From Paramisgurnus dabryanus (lineage: Eukaryota > Chordata > Actinopteri > Cypriniformes > Cobitidae), in the NCBI RefSeq assembly GCF_030506205.2, contig NC_133358.1, positions 23,631,905 through 23,695,904 of the forward strand: a stretch of DNA of 64,000 nt. Reading direction: 5' to 3'. Below the pieces are notes generated by a model that saw nothing but the letters and a program-made list of their open reading frames with translations, was not told where the DNA came from and did not search any database. Positions 21,992-35,400 of this stretch are shown here, piece after piece; the stretch's first letter is position 1, and every line of letters begins with the position of its first letter. Made by a program: the position numbers and the translations under genes.

Positions 21992-23380
21992 GCTGCTTCA
22001 ATGTGTTATCTGTTGCAATAACATTAGCATTGGTTTTGTTTAAGAGAGAGAGAAAGGGTTTCTGCTGACAGTGCGGTTTAGTTTCAGCAATAGCTTCCTT
22101 CATTATAAGATCCTTTGTACTTGTGTGGCTTAGCTTGATCACGTTTCAGGCTTTGAGAATTGATTCGATCCTGTTCATCTTGATCACTTATGTTTACATT
22201 TGTTGTATAGATTCAAGGATCTATCAAATGCAGATACTGTCTAAGCATCATTGTAGTTTCTGAGCAATTTATCAGGAAAAACCTGTGTTATGCAACATTT
22301 CAAAATCAAGCATTTTCATATTGCAAATAATATATATGTAATTTTCCTTCTTTTTCCATCAATATTGTGCAGCCTATTACTCCTGCACCTTATAATATGT
22401 ATGTTGCTCTAATATTGAGGATACAATTAGGATTCAGTTTGGGTCGTTGTCAGATGTAAATACTGATTTGACTAATGATTAAATTTACAATAAATACATG
22501 GTCAGATCTATTGTGTAAGTATGAGTAAATTGTTATCAGTCTTTAGGTGTCTAGACCACACCTAATATTGTGAACCTTTTTATATAAGTGAGAAAGCAAA
22601 CAACACTTTTACAATTTCCTTTTTTCATCATGACAAGGGACGTGCATAAGTGCACACACACTCGTCTGAGAGTTTTATGCAACGTTCAGACACACAAACC
22701 TGAGCATTGGACAACATGCATGAAATCCTACTCTTGATCCTTTTCAGTTTTCAAAAGAAATAAAGCTTTGTGCATGAGCTTTGTCTTTAAAGGAAAACAC
22801 ACTTCAAACAAACTCTAGGCCGTTATTTTAATGAGAGAACTGTTATATTTAAAACCAGCGGGCAATTTGACACAGCAAGTGTGCATTTGTTTGCACTCAT
22901 TTCCTGCTCCCATGAGACGACCACAGCTACAGCCATTAATACATCAGTGAGAAGTAGGTCAAAAGTCTGGAGACTTTATCAGCGACAATTGTTCAGCTGT
23001 AGTTTATACAGACTGCGGTCTGGAGGGAACATGACAGCTGTACATCCCCCAAAGATATACACACACACTGACCACAGACACAGTAAGACACTGTTCACAC
23101 AGTCAGTCATTGTAAGTGCCCCTAAAGACATACATTCATAGAAGAAATATAATCTTTTATTAAATCATTTGTTTAACAAACCCCAGCAAATCTGAATAAC
23201 TACACAGACAGACATGTACAGTAAGTGCTTTTTGGCTTTGGCTCTATCGTTCAAAAAAATATTAAAGTTAGATGAATATTTTTTTACACAATCAACACAC
23301 ACACATCTCTGCAACAAATGGACACTTAAAGTTTGTTTGCTGGACCTGCCGTTATCGTATAATTACATTTAAAGTTACAG
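21992..23380. other. intergenic, nothing recognised
   Basis: AT-rich sequence between tnik and pld1. The plus-strand frame at 22881-23141 has no domain signature and no splice support. Confidence 0.35.
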
Positions 23381-23387
23381 TGCAAAC

Positions 23388-23779
23388 GTTACAACTTACC
23401 CCATAGGTGGGGTTCATTGTAACAAACAGGGGGTTTGTTGTAACACCTGCTAGAATTTTTTTGTAAACACAATTCAATACAATTCTGTCTATATAGGCTA
23501 TTAAATTTGGATTTTGTTTATATGTCTGCCTATAATATCCACACATTCATCCATCCATGATACTTCATCTAGCTATCATTGTATTATGCATCAATGCATA
23601 TAAATATTGTTGTTGTTTTTTTCAAAAAGCTGCACAATTAAGACAAAAAAAAAATCATAATTGTGAGTTATATCCCCTGATATTAAAGTTATCATTTTGA
23701 TTAATAGTATACATTTTTTCAATTCATTATCGTTGTATACTGGAGGGTTTGTTGTAACGCTGCGTTACAACTAACCCCG
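23388..23779. repeat. repeats of GTTACAACTTACCCC in both orientations
   Basis: GTTACAACTTACCCC (23388), GGGGTTCATTGTAAC, GGGGGTTTGTTGTAAC (about 23429) and GGGTTTGTTGTAAC next to GTTACAACTAACCCC (about 23746-23779). A further GTTACAATTAACCC is at about 24107. Probably remnants of one element. Confidence 0.5.
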
Positions 23780-24239
23780 CTGAGTAAAAATGTTTTCAAT
23801 CCCAGCTATCAGTTACTAGTAGTCGCTGACATGTTTTAAAACGCTGTTATGTTTAGGTAAAAAGTGATTGAAATAATATAAGGTTGAATTTGGTGAATTA
23901 CACACCCAACTCAGAAATCGGAAAAAAAAAAACGTAAGATGAAGAAATTTACTTCTATTCTTCCAAAACACTCTGTTCAATTTCTTAACCAAAACACGTC
24001 AAAACTTTTCACAAATTCACAGAAGATCATCCTCTGACATTAAGAGGAAAAAGACCAAAAGCACAGATTGCTCGGCCCTGTATAAATATGTAAAGTATAG
24101 CCTTGTTACAATTAACCCAGTGTTAGTTTGTGCCCCGCTCAGCCCTAGATGTCAAAAGTTTAGGGTCACCTACTAATCTTTTTTTCGCATTTCAGAGTAA
24201 TAGGCGTTCAACAAAACTATGAACAACACAAATACAAAT

Positions 24240-24606
24240 ATGTGACCCTGGACTACAAAACATAAGTCACATATATTTATATATGAAATAGCCAACATAT
24301 ATCTTTTAGTATTATAATTATATAAATTTATAATTATATATATATATATATATAAATCATTACAGGATACTATAAAGATTATGTTCCATAAAGATACTTT
24401 GTACATTTCCTACCATAAATATAGCAAGACTTTTCAGTTGCTAAGAACTTTTGGTGACTTTCTTCATATTTTGATATTTTTGCACCTTCAGATTTCAGAT
24501 ATCGCCCAAATTTTTTCAAATCATAAACCATTTATCAAAAGAAAACTTATTTAGTCAACTTTCAGCGTATAAAATTTACCCTTGTGACTGGTTTTGTGAT
24601 CCAGGG
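24240..24606. mobile_element. MITE with GTGACCCTGGACTACAAAAC ... GTTTTGTGATCCAGGGC ends
   Basis: The termini are inverted (tgaccctggactacaaaac against gttttgtgatccaggg). It has an AT-rich interior with an (AT)n tract at about 24334-24353. It belongs to the same family as the fragment at 930-1165. Confidence 0.75.
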
Positions 24607-24609
24607 CAT

Positions 24610-25440
24610 TTGTGAAAACCCAGTCTGTGAAATCCCAGCTATAGGTCATTTTTGTGATTTATTGTTTTCTACATAAAAACAGCATTCATAATGTAAAGAA
24701 CATTGTGTAAAAATATAACCTTGATATCTTCAACACCAACTGAGAAAGGTAATGTGAAACATAGATATTAAACTGAAATCAATGATTGAAATCAAACTCG
24801 ATCCTCCTTATCTCAAAATTAGATTATGAGACTTTAGGCTGGATTTCACAGACAGGGTCACATTTTATCATATAGCTTCTTGAAGTCTCACCCTGAGATG
24901 CTTTTTAAACAGTATTAAAAGAGTTCCCATCTTTTCTAGACCAACTTTTCTTCGTTATTTGGTCCAAGTTATTTATTTGGTTTTAAGAAAATACTATGTA
25001 CTCCACATCAGTAATGTCAAATAATCAGACATAGACCTATAAATTAAAAGGTTTTAAAGTCCACAAGAAATATTTCAATCAAATAACCCTAAACTTTTGA
25101 ACGGTGGTCAGATATATGGTTCCATAATACTGTAATTCATAATAAAATGACTCCATCTACAGACCACAGTATAGTGTGAAAATCATTATTTAATCATCTG
25201 CATTACATCAATGCACATATTTCATACATTTCAATGCAAGTCAAAGACTATTGTGTGCAAAAAATGCAATTTGTGGAAAAGGGTATAGAGACAAAGGACA
25301 AAAAAGGAAAATGAAACATCAGGTATATCTGATCAACTGAAATACCATAATAGTGCAGAAACTTAGTAAACAATGCAGAATTCAGAGTGCCTGGCTAACA
25401 AAAACTTCCTGCATATTTATAATGCAAATTGTGATCTCTT
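24610..25440. other. intergenic sequence downstream of pld1
   Basis: AT-rich. The part nearest pld1 may belong to its 3' UTR if the distal poly(A) site is used. Nothing else seen. Confidence 0.3.
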
Positions 25441-25443
25441 TAG

Positions 25444-25449
25444 TTTATT
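25444..25449 (-). terminator. pld1: candidate pld1 polyadenylation signal (distal)
   Basis: AATAAA on the minus strand about 0.8 kb beyond the stop. The intervening 25450-26272 is unique-looking AT-rich sequence, compatible with a 3' UTR. Confidence 0.35.
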
Positions 25450-26241
25450 TTATACTTAAAAAGCATGTTTCTATCTGATTCAAAACTGTTATGTCTGATT
25501 GATGATTTCATTACTTCAAGAATGTATTCTTCATAAACGTTCAAGCATAGCATGTTAATACAGTATACTGTACAGTATAGACAAGTAACATTAGCCATAT
25601 CTGAATACTGAATAGATTAATGATTTGGTGGACTTTAGCTCATACCCGGCACCAGCAGTATGACAGATAACACAGTAAATAAATAAGGCCACGAAAACAT
25701 GGTAAATTTGTAAAATAGGAAAAACAAAGACCCGTAAATTACTCTGCGATATAGTACAGGGCTCCGAAACACAAGGAAAGTTTTAGGCTTTGTACTGCAT
25801 ATACAAAAAGTTACCCAAAAAGTGACATGTTGCTAGTTGGCACATAGACGCAGAGAATAATCATATTCAATGCATTTTACACGGCACAGAATTGTTCAAT
25901 AATAAATAATGAACAAATGATCATTTTAAAGCATCTGTCTCATGCACCACCCAGGACCCCTGAGACTTCATCATCTTGTAGGACTTCCAGTAGTTCATAA
26001 CAACATTATTAGTTGCATAGTGTTAGAATGAAGAGGACACATACAACATGTATAAAACATTCAGACAATCAAGCTTTGAAGAAGGAATAAAACAAACCTA
26101 TTTGGTGTTGTTCTCAGTCCCAGGTGGGTAAACAAACAACTAATGGCTAAAAATCCTTCGAACGTACATTTCGTTCCGGGAAATGTAATAAACGGTGATT
26201 CTGGTGAATTGCTCAGATTTCTCTGATACTCCTTCTAGAAG

Positions 26242-26247
26242 TTTATT
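26242..26247 (-). terminator. pld1: candidate pld1 polyadenylation signal (proximal)
   Basis: AATAAA on the minus strand about 25 nt after the pld1 stop. It would give a very short 3' UTR. A second AATAAA at 25449-25444 is a plausible distal site. Which is used cannot be told from sequence. Confidence 0.3.
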
Positions 26248-26272
26248 TTAATTTAGCCTGATGATGTGTCTC

Positions 26273-26497
26273 TCATGTCCACACCTCCATGGGTACCATG
26301 CCTTCTTTTGATCCGATAGGTGGCAGAAGGTTCTGATCGCAGAGGAACTGGAGAGGAAACTGGACAAGAAAACCCCGAATCTTTTTCAGTTCCTCTTGTG
26401 CACGGGCAAAGTCCTCTTTCTCCAAGCCAGGCTTTGAGAGGAACCCATCCAACTCCATAATTGTCCTGACATCACTGGACGGCAAGCAGCGAAACAC
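26273..26497 (-). CDS. pld1: pld1 coding exon 25 (stop codon)
   Basis: 225 bp including TGA at 26275-26273. Encodes VFRCLPSSDVRTI and ELKKIRGFLVQFPLQFLCDQ, ending PMEVWT. The extreme C-terminus is invariant in vertebrate PLD1 and is needed for catalytic activity. Confidence 0.97.
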   Translation of the reverse strand: MFRCLPSSDVRTIMELDGFLSKPGLEKEDFARAQEELKKIRGFLVQFPLQFLCDQNLLPPIGSKEGMVPMEVWT

Positions 26498-29400
26498 CTG
26501 GAAGTTAAAAAAATATGTTTAACTGAAGTAATTTAATTTGCTTGGCTAGCAATACGAAACTCATGGGTTTTGATTCACGGTGAATGCACATGTTTATTGA
26601 ATTTATTGATGACATTAAACACTAATTGATTTTATTATTATAAGATTGATGAAACAGCTCAGGCATATCAAACTAAAATAAACCTTGACCTGACCTTCTG
26701 GTAGATGGTTGCATTGCGCGCAGCAGTGGCCATCCACACCTCTTTGTAAAACTGGTCGCTTATTGGGTCGGTTACATCAATGCTGGGGTCTGTGTTTGCG
26801 CCTAGGATCATCCTGTTAAATTGAAAGGAGAAAGAGTAATGTATATTTATTAACGTTGGGACAAAACTAACTATTTAAAATGCAATAAGTAGGTTTGATC
26901 CGGTCTGACCTGAAACACTCCAGGCGCAAGCTCCGTCCGAAAAGCCCGGCCTGATATTCCTCGCCGTCCATGAGAGATTTCACAGTCTCGGTGTCCTCAA
27001 AAATTACAGCCACCTCACTGTCTCTCTTACCCAGCATGCTCCGGTCATTGATATTGGCCGAACCTGATAAAATAAAACACATTTAAATATTTCTACATGT
27101 AAGGATGATGGCAGTAGTGTTGTAGTCAAGGCAACTTAAGCTGAGACCAGATCAAGACCTTCAAAAAATGGCTTCAGAGACCAAGACCAGTTTTAAGTAC
27201 TACAACAATGGATGGCAGTAACAAGTATTCAAATATAATGGTGCTACAGTATTTGTAATATACTCTTTATTAATGTTATACCATTACTGTTTTACTTTTG
27301 AAAATCCAATGTGTTTATTTAACTATTTTATATCCTACTTTATTTTAAAATATAGAGGCCTTCACATTGCCATGAACTAAAGTACCAGCAGGGGGAGCCA
27401 TTTTAAATGTTTCTGACAGCAGTATGTTGACGTTCACATCATCGACACATTAGCATAGGAAGAAGACTCATTGATGACACGGAGAGATTATTTAGGTTTC
27501 CTGTCTGGGAATGTCTATTTTTACTCACCAATGATGACCGTGTTGTCGTCAGCGATGAGCATCTTGCTGTGCACATAGATCAGCTCAGTCACCAGCCTTC
27601 CCTCCAGCTCAGCGTGTGTCCTCAGACCTCCAAATGAGATGTAATTTATCCACTGATCTCCCACTGCACAGAAACAGAGAGAAAGAGACATGAAAATTAC
27701 AGTCAATGTAGTTTCAATTCAGTTTAATGCATCCCTCATGTTTTTGATCATTTTGGTAATTGTTTATCAAGGTACTAGGGTAGTTTGATTCTAATGAGGA
27801 AAATACGCGTTGCCTAAAAGTCACGTGTTTAAACTTTTCCTTTTTGTTTCTTGAATGTCAATTTAAACCTTTTATATACATTTGGGTAGAAGTGATCCAG
27901 TGGCATCAATTCCAAAGAAAAATTTTAATCCTACTGAAATGTTTTACACATGAAAACCCACTCAAGTGCATTAAAATGTGCAGCTTTGTTGGCATAATTT
28001 GGTTGTGGCTAAAAGGAATACAGCAATGGACAAAATTCTCGCCCGATGACCACGGTTTTAACCCTAATCCTACCCCCAAACCCAACATTTCATGGGATTT
28101 AGGCATACAGAAAAGTTACAAGAATTTCACATGTTCAAATTAACACGTGAAATGTGTGTTTTTGGAACATTTTTGTGTGAATTCCCATGGGAAATCAGTG
28201 GATCACATGTTGCAAATGTAAAGAAAATGTCACCACATTATGCACATTTGATCACATGGATTTCACATGTGTTTTAAAAGGGATTCACACAAAAAATGCT
28301 CCAAAAACACACATTTCACATGTGATCACATGATGTGAAATGAATGTTGTTCACGTGATCACATGTGAAAAAGTGATGTATCCCATCTAGCCAGAACCGC
28401 TGTTTTCTTCCTCATCCTAACCCTAAACCCAACATCTTGAGATTTAGGTGCTAGCTGTATCCCATCTAGCCAAAGCCACGTAATTTCTACTAAAACAGGA
28501 AGTCGGGAAGGACATATTGGGTGGCTCCTCCCCCTTTTAAAATAGTCAAAAGCATTTCTTCACACTTATATGAAGCTAAGGGGCAGCTATGATGTCATAA
28601 AATTGTTGATCCGTATTAAAGGATTAGTCAATTTTCTTAAAAAAAATTCCAGATAATTTACTCACCACCATGTCATCCAAAATGTTGATGTCTTTCTTTG
28701 TACATTATGAAGAAATTATGTTTTTTGAGGAAAACATTCCAGGATTTTTCTCATTTTAATGGACTTTAATGGACCCCAACACTTATTAGTTTAAACGCAG
28801 TTTAAAATTGCAGTTTAAAATGGCTTTAAACGATCTCAAACGAGGCAAAAGGGTCTTATAGCGAAACAATTGTCATTTTTGACAAGAAAAATAAAAAATA
28901 TGCACTTTAAAACCACAACTTCCCGTCTATCTCCGGTCCTGTGATGCGCCAGCGTGACCCCATGCTATACGTCATCACGTCAAGAGGTCACAGATGACGA
29001 ATGCGAAACTACGCCCCAGTGTTTACAAGTGTGGAGAAAGAGGAGTTGGATTGTTTATAGTCCTTTGAAACTCCGTTGAAAAAAACTGTTAAGTGTTGAG
29101 TTAAGTGTTGGGTTCCATTAAAGTCCATTAAAATGAGAAAAACCCTGGAATGTTTTCCTCAAAAAACATAATTTCTTCTCGACTGAACAAAGAAAGACAT
29201 CAACATTTTGGATAACATGGTGGTGAGTAAATTATCTGGATTTTTTTTAAGAAAATGGACTAATCCTTTAACAGATGAGAGAGACATGTCTAAATGTGAA
29301 TTTTGTCAATCCTTTGGAGTGCACTTATTTATTGATTTCTTTAAGGCTAACACATGCATACTAAAACCAGAAGTAGGCTACGTACTGTATAAATTCCCAA

Positions 29401-32400
29401 TTCAAACACAGGAAGCGCAAAATCACCAACTATAAACTAGAGTTCTCAACGGGCCTGAAAATTACAACCCGACCCGACCCGGCCCGTGGCTTTTAAAGCC
29501 CGGACCCGATGTAACCCGACACATCAACGTGAATTATCTGTCCGAACCCCGACCCCCCTGTCTTTTTTTCTCTCATACACGTAGGCTATTATCATGACCA
29601 GCCGACGGGAATTCAAATCAAGCTTTAATGTTCACGCCTTTTAACAATACAAACAACTGAAACAATAAACTTTAAATATAGGCTATATAAATATGCCTTA
29701 AATAAAAATCACACAATAATAAATAAAAAGAACTCAAACATGTACCCAACCAGCGGCTTTTCCTCCTGTAGTAGCAAGCAACGGTGAATTCAACTGCGGA
29801 AAGTTTACTTTTCTCCATCTCTTCTTCTCCAGACAACAGGCGTGCGCGCAGTGATAGCAATAAGCTCCGGGGCGGATCCGCAACGGATCCGCTCTGAAGC
29901 CGGCAGCTCCGGTCTGGATCTGTTGCTGATCCGTGCCGGAGCTTATTGCTATCCCCCGCCCCTCTCTGTGATGCACGCAGCAGCCAGACCAGACTTTCTT
30001 TACGGTGAACAGCAATAATGATTAATAATTTTTTTCACAAAGCATAAAAGATTAAGCCCGAGGTCCGACCCGACTCATTGACCCGAGCCCAGGTTTATGT
30101 CGGGCCGGCCCGACCCGTTGAGAACTCTACTATAAACCCACAAACAAGAACAACTATTGCATTTCTAGAACAGAGATATGTATCTGCATCTGTATCTGCT
30201 GGAGACTCAACGAGAATACTGAGATAAAGCAGAGATGCAACACAACACCAAAGACATGCTGGATAATTCAAACACACCAGGAAACTTCACTCCTGTTCTC
30301 ACACAACGGGGGTTAATGGGTGCAGGATGACCATTCTCCACTGCACAGTTAGTCTACAACTTCCGTTCCAAATAAAAAGTAAAAAAAAGATGGTGTGAGA
30401 TAAAACACCCGTACTGTGTGCTGATCTGTAGTGAAATATTTAAAACACAATAACTTCAAACCAAGTTTGTCTATGGCAATGAATCATGCAACCACTAGAG
30501 AACACTGTTGCATTTTAATGTCATCGATCTGGGAAATAAACATCTTGTGGGCTGCTGTTGGAGCAAACCTGTTTTATAATACAGGACTTAACTGTGCTGT
30601 TTTGTCCAGTTTTACATATTTTTTGGGGGATGGGAAGCTTAGAGACATTATGGGTAATAGGGTAGAGCAACAAGAAATTCTTGTTTGCCTGCTCATCTTC
30701 TTGGAAATCTCCTTTATGATTGAAACCCAAGAAACATATAAATATACAATATCTATAAGCAGTGTTGGGAACGTTACTTAAAAAAAGTAATTAGTTATAG
30801 TTACTCACTACTTGTTCCAAAAAGTAACTGAGTTAGTAACTGAATTACTCTATATTAAAAGTAACTCGTTACCAGGGAAAGTAACTATTTGCGTTACGGT
30901 TAAAAAAAAGTTGCTATATGTCAAAGAATTTGTATTTTTTTAGCAGTTTTCACATGTCAGTTGAAATGAGTAGAACAGACAGGTGTTCATACATAACTTT
31001 CCATATTTATTGCACGTCAACAGACAGCAAGAGTTTTATCCTACACTTCAAGTATTATCTTTGTAAGAAAAGTAAACAGTTACACCATATAAAGTGCATT
31101 TAACTTCAGCAAACTAAATGAAATAAAACTCTCTCAACCTGAGACAACTGGTCAAGTAAACAACCTGTACTTCCAAGTGTTTTGTTCACAAAAAGTTAAC
31201 TTTTAAACAACAAAAAGTGTGTTTGCTCTGTAGTCGTATTCTTAATTAAATAAATCAAACTCCCAATGTCAGACAACTGGTCTGGTAGACATTCTGTACT
31301 TCAGGTATTTTCTTCAAAAGTAAACAGTTAAATAATATAAAGTGTGTTTGCAATAACTGTAGCAAATTAAATAAATCAAACTGAGATAAATAGTCTGGAA
31401 GACATAGGCTGCTGTATTTTGTTTTCTTCATTAAAAAAGTAAACAGTTTAACAATATGATTCATTAAATTAGTGTTGCTTACAACGGATGTCGACAAAGT
31501 CTTCGCTCCCGGACATAATGTACACATTACATGCACGTTCTTGCTTTGACCACAAAAAATTTGAAGTAGTGCTTATATCTCCACCTTGAAAATGCCAACT
31601 TTTCATCGGATTGCTCCTCCTGACTCGCCATCTCTTCTGCTGCAGCTGTTGCGTGTGTGTGGGTAAATTCCAAATGCCGTTTGTGCGCCCTTGAAGGGCA
31701 CTTCGCGAAGTGAGTTGTAAAATCCAAATAAACAGAAAAAGACGCTGTATTTTATCACCAAGTGTATTTTAATTAGCCACACTATCAGACAACATTGCGC
31801 AACTTTATCTAGAGTTTATACATCAAGAGATTTGATCTTCGAAGGGAATAGGGCATAGTGATCATCACTTTCGATTGGAATTCGCCCTGTGTGTGTGTGT
31901 GTCGCCGCAGGCGCGTGCGCTGGCATGTGTATAACAACACTGGCTCTGATTGGCTACCATGAAACACATTACTCTGCCTTAGCCAATCATAATCGCTTAT
32001 CTCGTTATTAACCTACCTCCTCACTAGCTGTGTGAGCCAGGGTTGCGTTTGGATCACACAGGTTAAGTCAGTGCATAGTAACGCACCGCATTTAACGTCC
32101 GGTAACGTTAACGGCGTTGTAACGGCGGGAAAAGTAATTAATTAGATTAGCCCGTTACTGAAAAATGAACGTCGTTACGTAACGCCGTTCTTTTAAACGG
32201 CGTTATTCCAAACACTGTCTATAAGCAATAGGGCACCAGTCCTACACTTTCAAAGCCAAGAAATTGGCTTTTTTGAGTTTAGAAAGACTCTAAGACAGGA
32301 GTGTCACAGAAACCAGAATCGCTTTTTTTGACAGAATATGATGATATAATCAGTGTACTTACTTTCTCTCTTCAGTTGTGATATAATGGAGCAATCTCCT

Positions 32401-35400
32401 CTGTTCATGGTCCTGTGAAAACAGAAGATAAAATAATCTGGTTAGAAGTCAAACAGAACAAATCCAAAGTCCAAATAAACACTCCCAATTGATTGTTGAT
32501 ATATTTTGTCACACAGAGATTACTGTAATTGCACTGGTAACTAACTACTCGGGTTTGTGGCCGTGAAAATATTGTGGTTTAAAGGGAGTCATATTACAAT
32601 CCGAGCAAATATATGTTCCTTGATCTTTGTACTATGAAACTATGAAAACATATTGAAACTTTCATAATTCAAAACTTCCTCTTATGTCAAAACCAGAAAG
32701 CATTTATTGAACCTAACATGTATAACAACCTGGCTTGCCAATATTATGAAATATAGACCTAACTACAGTATGTTTTCAAACCAGAATACTTTTTTTTTTT
32801 TTGATGAGTCACATCGTTCCAAAGTTTGTTATCTACTAACAACCACCACTAAAACTGATAACACACCACTCATCCGGGTACTAAGAGACATGTTGACCGG
32901 TACTACTCATGTATCACTCCACTGTCTCTTTTCTCATGCCAACATAAACAAATACCTGCCAAAATCAAGATTTAGTTTCCAATCATTTATTCATCATCAC
33001 CCTGTCTGGGTTTATTTTATGGTAACAACCTATTATAAATACATAATGCCTTACTAAAGAATTTCAGATGCAAAAATGTATCAAATTATCGCCAGAAATG
33101 GCACTATATAAATTATTTATTGTAATAGTCAAGGTGGAAAATTACTTTGTAACTAAATGTTGATATAAAAACGACCTCAGGGAGTAAAATAAAATACATT
33201 AATGTTACCTGTAATTGAAGTGCAGTATGGCTTGTATGGCACTGCCTCCCCCCGTGTTGATATTCCCCTCAAAACCAGGAAGCAGAGGAGTCACCACATA
33301 AACGCGGTACTTTTTATCCTCCCTGTGAACCCCATACAAAAACAAGAGGGGAAAAATAAAACAGGAAGTTGAATGGAAACATTAAATGAGGAAGTACATG
33401 AGAAATTTTAATGCTTTGTATGATGTCTTTCTATTAGGAGTGTAAAAAAAACTACATTTTCAATTGAAAGTGCATTGCATTAGTGACACAAAGGTGATGG
33501 GTTCGATAACCAGGGATCACAATTACAGATAGATAATGTATACCTTCAATGCACTGTAAGTTGCTTTGGATAAAAGTTTCCAAATGTAAATGTTATGTCA
33601 GCTAATGCATCTTTATAGACACATTTCTTATGTGGTATTTACTTCTTAGGAGGAGGTCTTGTGATAAACAGCTTGATATTGACACAGCCCTTCTTTTTGT
33701 ATCTGGTTATTCTTTAATCATTAAAGAATACCTTTTTTGTCTTTTAACAAATCTAAACCAAACATGTCGTACAAATTTACAAGTTTGTCATTAATGAAAT
33801 AATGTGTCTGTGTGTATCAAAGGTGTGTTAAAAGCGTACATGATAAATTTGAAACAGGAAGGTTTCTGTAAGGAATGCTGTCAAGGTGTGTTATTTGTCT
33901 TGAAGACCAAGTGAAGGAATCGAGTTTTTGAACCTAACTTACCGATAAGCTTTAATGATTCTCTGGGCGATGGCGTCTCCGATTTTATTGTGAACAACTT
34001 TGTTGTCTGCGCAGCTAATGAAAAACTGGTTCTGTAAGACAGAAAATTCAATCTTAACTCGTATAAAGGACTGCTTCCTGTATAGAAATAAAAACATCCT
34101 TTTTATTTTCTCCATTGAGAAATTGTTATGCAATCCTTCTAGTATGTAACAGTTTTCTGCAGAAGCCGTGTGATGTCAATTATTTCTGGTGGTGAAATAT
34201 GTTTACCGTATGTGACGGCATACAGCCAATTACAAGCAACCAATACTTCAACTATATAACATAAACAAATATCCATGCCACAAACCTCGATGTAGATATA
34301 ATGTTTGCTGCGTGCAATTGCATTGATATAAGCCGTATGAATCGACTCTTCGTGATATTTTATCCCTGCTGACCAGTCTGCGGAAGATCGCAACACCTGA
34401 GCAAAAAGACGGATTATAAAAACTGTACATTATCTGTCTGTTACAGCACGTATTGAAAGACTGACATTTAGATAAAACCCCTACCTGAACATTAGTCTGC
34501 GTGCATCCAGGAACCTGATACTTGATCTCATTTCCAGTCGTGTGAGATTTAGGAAGAAGATACGGGTATGAGAGGGACCTGTATTTGGGCTTCATGATCT
34601 GAGAGTCAAATGTAAATAAATCAAAACCAGCTTTTATGATTTGATATTCATCAAGAGAGTACACAGAATGTTTCTTTACACATAAGAATTGAGCAATTCC
34701 AGTTTTATGGATGTGACATTTCCAGTCAAAAATTTTATTATAATTTCTCAGAGAATATATATCGAACCATGTGTTTATATTTTCCTAAAGCACTTAGAGT
34801 CCAGAAATCAGAAAACATATCAGTCTATACTTGTGTTTTCTATTTTAGGTAAGGAAAATGTATATGTGTTATGGATGTGACTAAATATGCCAAGTTTTAG
34901 GAGACAACATACTTTTGTTAGGTAAAATGCACAAACCAAAAGCAATAATGCCCAACAAATGGAAAGGGGACGGCACTTCAAAGAACAAATAATAATATTA
35001 ACTCTTGTGCACATTTATGAAGAATAAACAACATTGCGGATGTGACATTTTCTGTTATGAATGTGACACTTCTAAAAGCTGCACTTACAGCAAAATAATT
35101 CCTTTTTTTTTAAAGACCTCGCCTTGGTGTTAAAGCCACCAGATATTGTCAGCTGAGATATAAGTAAAGTTAAAAACTTTGTTGGAATTGCTCAATTATT
35201 TTGTCATACCATCAAACCATTCAACTAGTGATTATTAAGATAAGTAAAGGGGATTAAAAATAGTGAAACATTTGAAGATGAAATGTTTCCAAAGACAAAA
35301 TCTACCCTTTACAGCTCAACACACTTCAAAATGAAACCTGAAATCTTGATGTAGATAAAAATACCCATGCACATTACGAGCATTATGTGGTATGCATCAA

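Noticed and set aside
30760..32217. Search for an autonomous hAT transposase inside the largest element
   Set aside because: Only short frames interrupted by stops; none showed dimerisation-domain or catalytic motifs.
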